A stretch of DNA of 64,000 nt, from assembly GCA_030141605.1 (NCBI GenBank), contig JAQGDQ010000188.1:326001-390000 (forward strand). The letters are read 5' to 3'. Source of the stretch: Tubiluchus corallicola. Taxonomy: Eukaryota > Priapulida > Priapulimorpha > Priapulimorphida > Tubiluchidae. How positions within the stretch are numbered: position 1 is the stretch's first letter; every line of letters starts with the position of its first letter. Shown piece by piece: positions 50,601-61,915 of the stretch. The position numbers and the translations under genes were made by a program. The notes beneath the pieces are model-generated. The model saw only the letters and a program-made list of their open reading frames with translations. It was not told the DNA's origin and made no database searches.

Positions 50601-53600
50601 GGTAAGGTTCTAGCTAGCTGTTAAAACTGTTACTGTTACAATGGCATGGGCTGTGAGGCATTACCAAGTGTGCACAAATGCATTGTCTGGTACACTTAAC
50701 CTTTTATCTTTTCACGGTCATCATCAATTGCTGAAACTGTGAAAAGGTTTATTGTTTGAGCTAAAGTGTAAATTACACTAGTGGTTAGTAGTGAGAGAGT
50801 AAATTTCCTATTGGAATTTGATAAAATCCATCGTTGATAATTCAAAAGTCAACTGACTTTAAAATTAAATATTGCTGATTGATGTGCCATTAGTGAAACT
50901 AATTTGTATCATTTATGAATTTTTCTCTGTTATCCACATGAAATCTTATCAGAAACTCTATTTTGTTGCGTTTGAATCTGTGCGTTCATTGTTGTGATTT
51001 TAGTTTTAACTTCTCAGCTGGTGAGACGTACATTATATAAGTTTTGACTTAAGGTAAAAGAGACTTCCTAAGATTGTTAACTTGATATGATTTTTGACTT
51101 CTATGATCATCTTTTTTGTATTAAGGATCTATTTATCATTACTACATGATTATAAATGAAGAATCATTACTATATTCTTTCAGGAAAGAAGCACAGAAAT
51201 GTTACTGTGGTGCAGTCAATTGTCGTGGTTATATAGGTTCTGAAGAGAAGACTGAGATGATAAGTTTGAACAAATCTCAAAGCAAAAATGACAAAAGTGT
51301 TATTGCAAAGAGGAAGGTCAAACGGCGGGACTCATTTGAAGATATTTCAGTATGTTTTTGTGCTAAACTTAATGCCATTTCTGAGATGGCAATAATGTTT
51401 TGTTTTTCAATGAACCCCAGAAACTACTAGTCTTTGAACATGTTTTCTAACATGTTGCATAATGACAGCGGTTTTAATTAAACTCTTATTTAAAAACGTT
51501 GTGGTAACGTTACATGCATAAACTGTGTAATGCATATTCCAGAACACTTTCATGCAGTAAAATATTGCTGTCATTGATGAATTAGTATTTATGTGCACAA
51601 ATACTAACCATAGTATTTTTTAATAGTTATGTAGTACAAAGTCATACTGACAAACTAAATACATATGCCTCACTTATGAGTACATGTTTTTGCAGCTGGA
51701 CACAGAGATAAAAAGACTTCAAGAAACTGGCATCAAAAATAGGACTCACGTTTTGAATCTTGCTCGTTTAATGGTTCGAGCAGAATCCTTGCCCGATAGA
51801 CTTGCTCTCCTGAATTTATTGCAGGTAATGCCTTATGGAATTCAGAGTAAACTTGAAACTGTTGGTCGTATGCAATGAACCAGTGTTTTGTGTTGTAACC
51901 ATTGCAGTGAGCTTTTGTCGTATCCTGTAATCTAGCTTTGACTTTTTGAGGCCAATTTAAAAATTGTTATGGTTATTTAACCTACTATTGTAGTTATTAG
52001 TTAAGTTTTTAGAGTCAACAGCCATGAAAATTTGCTTGCTTTCTTTCAGTCAATTGAAGAACGTGCATGTCTGCGCAACTTCTTAGATTATCATGGTCTG
52101 AGACTTCTGTGGAGTTGGATGGTTGATGTTCCGGAAGATGGTCGAGAACTGAAATCACAGGTATCAAAGCCATAAGTTAATGTCATTAAGCTTTTAGTGG
52201 CTATTTTGGCCCAGTATCGCTAGCCTGTAACTAGATTTGCTTGTTCAATGAAGAAAACAAGGATGGTTTTTCAGACCATACGTAAGTTTGACCTGAAATA
52301 TAAACTTTGTTACCTATAATGATTGATTACCAAAAAATTTCACATAATTCAATTGTAAATTAGATGTTTAATTAATGGTTCACGAGGACAACTAGTGGTT
52401 TCATCTCCACAGGATGCTTTTTTCAATGGCAACAATTTTTTGCCTTTCCAATACCTTAGATCATAGATCATTTTGAGAAGCAATCTTAATTCGGGTGTTT
52501 TTTCCTTTAATTGCTGCTGTGTCTACTCAAAAATAGCTATGATCCTGCATCGTTTACTGTGTTACATTTGCATAATTTTATGTTTTTGTATAGGTTCTTC
52601 AAACATTAGCTCAGCTTCCTATTCCTAATCGTAACATGTTAAATGATAGCCGGGTAGCTGAAGTTGTTAAAAGGTGGGCTAAGGAGGCAGAAGAAATGAA
52701 ATCTAAGCAAATCAGTGATCAGTCTTCACAACAGCTGAAAGATGGTGCATCACCAGTGGCTACAAAGACACTTCGCAATGATACACCAAGTGTAACAGCA
52801 ACTCCTGAACATGACACGTCGAGCCCTTCATCAAAATCTTTTTTTGCACATGTTTCTAGAAAGGTTTCTAGAGATGCAGCATCTGTGCCTTCATTTTTTA
52901 CTGACTTAGACAGTGACTCTAATGAAGTGCTTGGGGGAAAATTGTGTGTATCAAAGGGAAAATTAAAACTAGCAGACAGTACCAGCGATGTATTTAATAA
53001 TGAAAACAGTTTGCATTTCCCCAGAACTTCAGCTTTTGAACATTTACAAAGTGTTAACAATATTTGTCAGGCAGTTGAAGATCAGCAGATTGACAATCTT
53101 CCCGTATTACTTGTAATATATTCCTTAGTGAATTCAGTAACCAGTTTCTTAGGAAAAGTGAATGGCGAATGTGAGTTTCCTGTGTCAGAGGATGTGTCTG
53201 CTTTGCAAGAAGCTTATAATTTAGAAATCGATGCTTTTGAAATTGCCAGTGACCATTTGGCAATAAAAGAATCAGATTTGCAACAGCTGGAGCAGTGTGA
53301 CAAATTACCTGTTTCCTCTAAGCCAGACGTAGTGAAAGGTAATGAGCAGGTGAAGTTGGAGTCATCACATGAGTCCGGAGGTACATTTGTCACACCTGCT
53401 GAGTCAGTAGATGCTAAGTCAGATGCAGTGGAAAATGGAGTGAAACAAGAATTGACAGAAAGCTCTGACACTGATTTTACTAAAACAGATGATGAATCTA
53501 GTCAAAATGATATCAAGAGTGAAGCTGAAGACTTTGAAGCAAAGAAGCTTAAAGCAGAAAACCTTGCCAAAATGGCAACACAACTATTAGATAGTTGGCA

Positions 53601-56600
53601 AGGTCTCAAGGTATGTACGTTACCCACCAACGTATATTATATACTTTTAAAAATGAAGTTTACCAGATTTTGTAGAAACAAGTTTTGTCTAATTGACACA
53701 CTTTTCATCTTCTTAAAAAATACACAATATACATAAATGGTGCAAACATTTATTTAAAACTTAGTTTTAAAGCTTTGAAGTACAAGAATGTATATTTAAA
53801 AACATAGTATTTCGATTCAAATTACAGAGTTACCAGTAGTTTATAAGAAGACCTTGTTATCAACATCTAATGATAACTCCTATTATGAGAATCAAAGTGT
53901 CGTGTTTTTAAAAATGCATTCGACATCTCTTGTACCTCTTATGTGTATTGTTTATTAAGTTTTATTTTTATAAAAATGTTGCATGTAGATGGTGCTAGTG
54001 TTGCCATTGGCTACCAAAGTCTAATTTTTCTATCTGGTTCCAACAACGAAAATGTTGACGTTATTAATTTTGTAATATGATATATTGAATTTAAATCTTA
54101 AATGCCACCTTCTGGTATGCACTTGTACAGTAGGTACCTTTTAGCAGAGTATTAACTGCTGCATTGGCAGTGTGCCAGGATAACAGCCAGCAGGGAGATG
54201 ACAGTTATTTACAAAAAAAACTGCGATTTGTTTACCTAGAAGTTAATTATCCAAATGCAATTGTTTATTAACTTTTAAAACCTACTTCAGGCCACTAACA
54301 AAGATACGAATAAACAGATTGTTAAGTTTAACAACACACAAAAAGGATAATATACATAGATTATTTCATTCTTGTAATCCCTGTGCTGTATTAATAGTAA
54401 TTTGTGCGGTAGTACTTAGGCTAACGTAGCTGACTCGCTGATTAAATGTGCAATTAAGTAATTAAGAAGTCTGGCAGATAAAAATCAGTCAAATGCCTTG
54501 TGGGGGGAACACTAACTTTAACGAAATCATGACTTACAGTTCATGTGTTCAGACTCTCAGGGTGTAATAAATGAATGCCTCTCGTTAACATAACAGTTAA
54601 AATTCACCAGTGGTTGTTTTTATTTGTGAATATAAATAATCACAGTTTCTTCATTGCTGTTGAATCTTAACAGTGGTTACCTGACACGTACAAGGAAAAG
54701 GATACCCGGGTCTGATTTTGGCTACCTGTGTAAACACTAGTTAGTGCAGCAAACAAGGTTACCAGAAAGGCTGCATTCATGAACCATGCTAACATCTGGC
54801 AGTACTAGGACTAGTATCATTTATCTAGCAGTACTTTTCTAGTACTTTTGTTCTAGTTAAGTGTTGTTTAAAATTATGTATCTTTTGAAACTATGAAGTA
54901 AGCCATTGTTTTCCACACTGCAGCATCGTCATTAAATTGAATGCATTATAGGTTGTTTGGTGGTAATAATTCTGAAAAACAATCAGACTTCCATTGATAA
55001 TGATATCGATCATTTTTATGGAATTTAGGAAATCTTTAAAATACCTCGAAAACAAGAATCCTCCAGCCATAGCCATCATGAGGAGCATCACAAAGACTCT
55101 GAGCGACATCATTCAGATAGAAATCGGCGAACGCAAGACCGACATGATAGCAGTCGAGATTATCGAGGTAAATCTGGAGGCTCGTTTTCCATGTATTAAT
55201 TAAAATTTATTGCTGTGTACAACTTTTAAAAGACAAATGTATTGTAACTGCTGGCATAATTTAATGCAAAACAATTTTATTGGCAAAAATGAGATTAAAA
55301 TGTTTAATTGCAGAAATATATTATTGTTTGCCGAAGTTGTTTTTCTCTAGGTTTTTACTAAACATTATATTATGCACTTTCGTTTTACAGTTGGGCAGTG
55401 CTTTGATTGTTTTACATTGCACACATATAGTAAGACTGACTTGTGTATCATCACCATAGCACTGTACTTTGCATAAATCTTTCTTTACATTCTTTTGTTA
55501 ATTGTCTTTTTCCTAATTAAAGTTACTGAATTGCAGATCGAGACCGAAGTTCCAGTCATGACCGACACAGCAGGGACTGGAAGAGAAGTCGACACGAATC
55601 TCCTGAAAGATATCGTAGCAGCCGAGACAAATGGAAAGATGATCCTAAACGATCATGCACTTCTGGCGTAAAAACACCTTTGCTGAAAACACCTAAAACA
55701 CCTGTTAATAAGTAAGTTTGTTGCCATAGCTCATTCATACATGAGATAATTTATGGCACTTGCTTTTCAGTAATGAGCAAGTTCTACTAAAAACGAACTT
55801 GTTCAAGTTCTATGTTTTTTAGGAGCAAAATTAAATTAGTTGAAGTTCAAGTGCTTCCTAGACAGAATGAACTTTATTCAAGCTCAAGTTCATATTTAAG
55901 TTCATGCAAAGTTCAATTTCCAAGTTGTTAGTAACTACCCAAATAGTGCCGCTAACGAGTTAAATGTGTATGTCCGCTGGTGTAGTTATTTTACTAACAT
56001 TCTGGAATTCGTCTTATGCATTATGAATTTTTTTTTTGGTTATTTTTTGCACTTGGGTTTAGAAAAAGCTGGTTGAGCTTGGCTTAATCGGAATTTGACT
56101 TACGAACGATTTTGTCATCGACAACCCTGCCTGAAGATCTTAAATATTCAGCGTTGAGCACTGACTTAAATTAATGTCGTAATTTTCCGCTATTTAAGTA
56201 ACAGAATTTTTTCTTTCAGTTTGATAGGTGGACTTGGAACTTAAATTCAAGCTCGCCTTTTCAATGAATTTACTCACATTCTAGTTAAGTTAATTTTCTT
56301 ATAATTGTTAAGTTCCATAGTTCACAAAAAAGTGAACGAGGTTCCCTGAACTCGTTCACAAATGATTGAGTTTGCCCCATCACTGCTGCTTTTGCATATT
56401 TGTTGCAATTTATAAAATTGTTTTGATTTTATTATTATTATAGAAATTTGGTGGAAATTACCAAAATTAGCAAGGAAGAGAGACGTCAGATGTTTGAAAT
56501 GGAGGTAGCCGAAGAAGAAGCCAAGAAACAATATGTAAGATACAATCTGATCTTATAATTATAATACCATGCCTATTGTACCTTGCAAAACTAGAGTAAC

Positions 56601-59600
56601 TTATCGTAATATTGTACTAATAAGCTCGATACTGGTGCATTAATGTGTTATTAATATTTTACACAAACCTTCTTTCATTAAATACATAGTTTCATATTTT
56701 GAATACTTTAATTTTATTTTGTAGGAAGAACTTATGAAGCAGCATGAAATGGATGTAACTGACACAAACTATCCAGATGCCGCTGGTCCTCCCCCTGAAT
56801 ATTACAGTTCTGGATATCCTCCAATACCAAGTGCATCGGATGCACAGTTTGCTCTTCCTGCAGCAGAAATTGATCCTGCTGCTCAGGCAGTTTATTATGG
56901 CCCTGATGGTCAACCCATTCAGTACCATGTGGTACAAGAAGGTCAACCTATTCCCTATCCAGGCCCAGTCGGTGAACCTTATGCTTATCCCTGCCCAGAT
57001 TCTCAACCTATGCAGTATCCCGATTCTAGTGGACCTCAACTTGTGCCATATATTGGTGCAGATGGCCAGCCAGTGCAGTACATTGGACCTGATGGACAGC
57101 CTATCCAGTATCATGTTGGTGCAGATGGTCAACCTGTGCAATATACAGGTCCTGATGGTCAATATTACACAGTTGCTGATCAGCCTTATATAGCTGGTAA
57201 CCAAAACTATGATGATTAAATTAAATAAGGCACTAACTGCATTTATTAACGTGATGAAAATGTGTTTGTTTTTTCTTCTGAACAGCAGTTACATGTTTTG
57301 TAATTTTATTAAAATAATTTGTTATTGCTGCTTTTTGAGCATTGTAGATGCAGTGCAAGTGAGTGAATGTCACTAAAAATTGTTTACTAGTACGTTACTA
57401 TGACAACAAATTCGTGGTAGTGTTCATTAATCATTACTGACCCACTCAACAGTGTGTGTTTCCTAGGGTCCGTAAGTTTAAAATTTATTTTCATACAGTT
57501 TAGTTCAGTTCTCCAAGAATAATTTGTATTATATATTTTCTTTAAAAGTATCAATGAATTTTGCATGTCTGACATAAAATTGTATTGATGTGAAGTGTCA
57601 ACCTGGCAGTGCAAGTAATTTACAAAATATCTCGCTTCATAATATTTTAAAGAGAAATTGGCAATCTAATGTTTTAGCGCGTCACAGTTACACCCCAGTT
57701 TTTGCCCCCAGTTGGCGAAGGTTAGCTGGTCAACCAGAAAGGGTTCGATCTTTAAGTAATAACCAGACAACACAAGTTTGATAAACTTTTGGGTCTACAT
57801 AGGGCGACTGAGAATGGTTGATATAACTCCATAGGAAAGGTCAACCTTTTCTGTTTCCCTAGTCTATATAACTATATAGTCATGAGAATGACGGGGGGGG
57901 GGGGGCGTTAAAGCAATAAATTACTTAAAAACTTTTTTTTAATTATATAGTCATCTAAGTGTAGTGAACATATTTTAACTATATGTAGTGCACAGCATTA
58001 TTGCACCATGGCAATAGAATCATAGTAAATCAAATGTCGATTATGACCAGCAATCTGTCGTAATTGTATTTCTTGGCAAAGGTGGCACACCACCATTGTT
58101 TAAGCACACACTTTTGGGATTACACAAAAGGTAAATGTTTCTTAGCAAAGACATTTTCAATTGTTATTGAGTGTATGTATTTAGAATTTAGATGCTATTT
58201 TCTTAATGAAATTCTTAAGTAGTTTACCCAAAAAGCTACATAGGATGTCAACTTTTTTGATAATCATTAGAGGATATTGTTTTTTTTCAGTTGATGCCGC
58301 GGGTCAGCCAATACAGCCTCCCACTAATTACGATTCTAATATCGGACAGCCATCTCCTGCTATAGTTGTTGGTCAACCCATTCCAACTGTACAGCATGGT
58401 CATACCCTGCCTCCAGGCCCTCCTCCACCACCCAGTTTTGAGGGTCAGCAGCCATCACCAAGTTTATCTCAAAGAGTGCTAACATATGATCAAGGCATTG
58501 CTCAAGCAGTAGAGGCTACCAGGCCTGTTGTTGCTGACCACAATCAACCTTTCCAGGTAATTTTCATGTATTGCAACAGTTGTTTGTAGTTGTTACCATG
58601 AAACCCTGTTTCATTGATGCATTGGAGGTCTGAAACTGCCCCTATTTAGCTTTTGCTTTTTTAATTTGATTAAATGTGAAACAACTGTTTATGTTCATTT
58701 GATTGTTTGGCTTTACATATTGTGATTTGTTTGGGTTGATTTTAGGTACAGCCTCAAGTTGCTGGCTATTTGAATCAACAAGGTCAGTTTGTACAAGCTC
58801 CACCCACCAGTGGTTCCAGCACCACACAGACCATGTTTTACACTACACCTCAGGGCCAGCTGGTATCGTTCCAGCAACCAGTTCAAACTGCAAGTGGCGT
58901 TTCTGCACCAGCAAGTGGACTTGTACTAACTGCTACAGAACAACAACAACAACAAATTCAGCAGTTACAACAGGTACTGCTTATTAGTGTGACTTCATAT
59001 AGTGTTCGTTAGTAGCTGACATTGAATAATGTAGGTCATAAAACATAGTCAGTGGCCATAAACAGGTTTTAAAATCTATTGTAGTGGAAGTTGTGCATGC
59101 AGGCTTCAACAACAAACACTTGTGTACTACATAATGTTTAAAGCTTCTAAAATTGTAGTGCAATTACTATTGATGTAGTAAACGTGTGTTAAACCCAAGG
59201 AATCGACATTTCTTTTCTGGAACTAAAGAATGATTTGGGTGGGTACCAGAGGTCTTCCATAGGAAAAACTGAGATGAATGAATACAAAAAAAATCAAGAT
59301 GCCCATGATTGCTAATTGCTACTCAGTTATTTATTAAAAATTGGTGTCAACTCTTATGTCTTTCTATAACTTCAAAACTATTACTTCCTGCAAACATATA
59401 CTGTTTATTTGTGAATTGAACAAACTCACAGATCCTGAACAATGCCGTGTTGCAGAAAATTTGCTATGTCTGGAATGTAAGAAGTGCAGTACAAAAAAGT
59501 TTGTGGTGTGCCTTGTTATTTGGTAATAGCTATACAAAATATGCCTTGCTTCTTGCTGTTGCACGTTTTTGCTGCTTTCGCACACCCATAACTTTGTGAA

Positions 59601-61915
59601 TTTGTCTGGAATTGCTGCTCGGTTTTTAACACAACCACAATTATTTTTTTAGGAAAATCTGTTATATTTTTTGTTGCTTCACAGTTATTAAAATGATTTT
59701 TTAATCTATGTTATCTGTTTTTTATGTTCTGTACAGCTCAGGTACCTTATGCATTTATTTGCATCACTTTCCTCTGTGTTTCATCTAAATGTATGTTTTT
59801 CATTTTATTTGAGATTTGACCAAATATGTCAAATAAGTTCATAAGTAATTACATGGCCAAATTTGGAGCAATGCACAAGAAGGCTTGGTTACCATTTTCA
59901 GAATGCAGACCAGTTAGTTTTAATTTTCTGTACATGAAAATTTTAAAGTACACGTGCATTAATCTGGGCGCTAAGTTTCATCTAAGTTTTATTCTTAAGT
60001 TGACCTGATGAATAAATATGACCTTGTATCATCACTGCATGCACCACAATTTGTTTGTGCTGCTGCTTTGTTCCAATAAATCCAGTCTGTGCTTCATCTG
60101 CATCTACATCAGTGTTTTATCTAATTATATATTTTTCAGTTTATTTGAGATTTGACCAAATATATCGAACAAGTTTTTCAGTAAATAATTCGTTGGTGGT
60201 TAACTTTATCTTTCTTGATGTTTATTTTATCTTGTTATAATTTCATTTTTTAGTAGTTGATTAAGTACTGCTAATAACAAACCATTGCTTTATTGTAAAC
60301 AGGTGCAGAAAGCATTGCAGTTACAGCAAACTTTAGCCACACTTACCAGCAGCTTAAACCTGACAAAGCCTAACACTCAAGTTGATGAAGAAGAACCGCC
60401 ACCTCCTCCTTCACCACCTAAAGCTAAGCAAGTTAAGCTTCCTCCAAATTGGAAAGCAGCTAAAGACTCTGAAGGCCAAACTTACTACTACCACATAGTC
60501 ACCAGGTAAAAAATGCACTTTTGTCGTCTTAAAATTATTAATATGTCTAATAGGTCAGTACATTTTCTTACGGGGTGTAACAATATCACAGTATTTTATA
60601 TAGACTATTTAATGTTTACTTTAATATGTTTCCTATAATGAATTTTATATTGTACATTAAAATTATTTGGAATGTACTGGTTGATCAAAACAAAATTTCT
60701 TTGACTTGTTGAGCCTTTCGCTTTTTAAAATTTAATATCTGAGAATGTTCTTTGTGGGTTGCATTATTTATTCTTGTAAAATCATCTCATGGTACTTCAT
60801 CATCCTTTCTCTAGAATTTTGTTGTCAATTTATGTGAAGCCGTTTCAAGTCTTTGCCATAAAATATCAATGCCAATCTTATTGAAAGAAGTCTAAGCATT
60901 TTGCAGTTACACAGCAACAAACAGTTGTTTTTCGGTTTTACGTGAAACTGACATTTTATTAAATTTTAGACAAACTCAATGGGATCCACCTGTATGGGAA
61001 AGTGAAAGTTCTAATGAAAAAGACGACACACCTACTGTCGATGAAGAAGTTTTAGTAAGCAAGCATAAAGAAAAGAAAAAATTAACAACTGCTGCTGCTG
61101 ATACTTCTAGTGAGGCAGCAAGAAAAATAAAAGAACAGTTCCGAGCCAAGGTAAGATGTTGCTTTGCTGCTCTAATGTACCCTTTTTTCAAGCCATTTTG
61201 ATACGTATACTTTACTACTTTTATATAAACAAAATATATGTGGTTCCGATTTCTGTGGCAAATAAAACGTATGATTCTAAATTGTTTTTTCAGATGTCAA
61301 GTCATATAGTGGCCTGTCTTAATCCGTACCGCAAACCAGACTGCAAAGTTGGATATATATCTAATACAGAGGAATTCAAACATTTAGCACGAAAGGTTAG
61401 CTTTAACCTAAAAGTCACAGTAGTACGAGCATCAATTTATGATTGTTTTTCTTTTGCATTATTCTGCTGGCTTGGGGGATAAAAAGTTCCTTTGACATCT
61501 TGAATGTACTTTGAAATTCGTTGGTTTCTACACGGTGAAATTATATTCGTTATTATAAACTATCAGCAATGGTCTAAAAATGGGTCAACCAATGGACTAA
61601 AAATAAAATGTAAAAAATTAAATAGTTTACACTGATTGCCACATGGGTTTTGTTTTAAATGAACTTTCGAGTTATTTGATCATTTAGCACTAGTTCTTTA
61701 TGCATTAGAGAATTTTACGCCTGCACATCATTGTATTTGTTGCATTATTTCAGTTAACACATGCAGTGATGAGCAAAGAAATGAAACACTGTTATACCGT
61801 GGAAGACTTGGAAGTGAACGAGAGTGTTAAGCACAAAACACGAGATTACGTTCGTAAATACATGGCCAAATTTGGAGCAGTGTACAAAAAGGCTTCGTCA
61901 CCATTTTTAGAATAG
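44662..61915 (+). CDS. SETD2: SETD2, histone H3 lysine-36 trimethyltransferase
   Basis: Coding exons: 44662-44702, 45618-47609, 47750-47933, 48541-48617, 48804-49005, 49566-49663, 51184-51349, 51696-51824, 52050-52160, 52594-53610, 55029-55167, 55537-55711, 56444-56534, 56725-57196, 58291-58556, 58746-58973, 60303-60505, 60970-61150, 61294-61395, 61754-61915. They total 6036 nt, 2011 aa (human 2564). The N-terminal third is disordered with a K/E-rich coil near residues 440-520. AWS spans 690-739 (CDC, CGTNCLNRLLMIEC). SET spans 740-864 with GWGLRA, RFINHSCDPNCE (NHSC 821-824) and FDYQF (Y859). Post-SET has Cys 871, 873 and 878. Next come a helical region (EIKRLQETGIKNRTHVLNLA) and an RS/H-rich stretch. 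Pro/Gln-rich repeats precede the WW domain, about 1842-1874 (LPPNWKAAKDSEGQTYYYHI). The SRI domain, 1925-2011 (CLNPYRKPDCKVG), binds phosphorylated RNA polymerase II CTD in the family. The start is the first in-frame ATG of its exon; upstream coding exons cannot be excluded. Confidence 0.96.
49813..50165. repeat. Possible DNA-transposon remnant in a SETD2 intron
   Basis: A block unlike the surrounding AT-rich intron has repeated TCCGGATATCCG, TATCCGAAAATG, ATCCGCATATTCG, TTATCCGGAAG and AACCGGTATTCG motifs. Similar ATCCG-rich words occur at 25090-25160 and 25480-25730. I could not define terminal repeats or target duplications, so the class is open; hAT-like is a guess. Confidence 0.35.
56899..57177 (+). 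repeat. In-frame G-x-D-G-Q-P-x-Q-Y repeats in SETD2
   Basis: The exon at 56725-57196 encodes repeats of about 11-13 residues: YGPDGQPIQYHV, EGQPIPYPGPVG, GADGQPVQYIG, GPDGQPIQYHV, GADGQPVQYTG, GPDGQYYT. Codon use varies between copies (GGTCAACCC, GGCCAGCCA, GGACAGCCT), so the repeat is old or kept by selection on protein rather than freshly expanded DNA. Confidence 0.85.
57893..57905. repeat. G13 homopolymer in a SETD2 intron
   Basis: An uninterrupted run of 13 G in an otherwise AT-rich intron. The exact length may be affected by sequencing error. Confidence 0.8.
59783..60190 (+). pseudogene. Partial duplicate of the SETD2 last exon and 3' UTR within a SETD2 intron
   Basis: From about 59836 to 60090 the sequence parallels the true last exon and 3' UTR (about 61847-62045). 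ACATGGCCAAATTTGGAGCA occurs in both. The translation YMAKFGAMHKKAWLPFSE matches the genuine YMAKFGAVYKKASSPFLE. The following 3' UTR words CAGTTAGTTTT, CTGTACATGAAAATTTT and CTGCATGCA also match in order. The stop codon of the original is lost in the copy (TGC replaces it). The copy is bracketed by direct repeats of about 75 bp (59783-59850 and 60116-60190) sharing TTTATTTGAGATTTGACCAA. No convincing acceptor precedes it, so it is unlikely to be used as an exon. Confidence 0.85.

Noticed and set aside
56692-57204. 170-codon minus-strand frame
   Set aside because: It is the antisense of the SETD2 repeat exon, whose codon periodicity keeps the other strand open.
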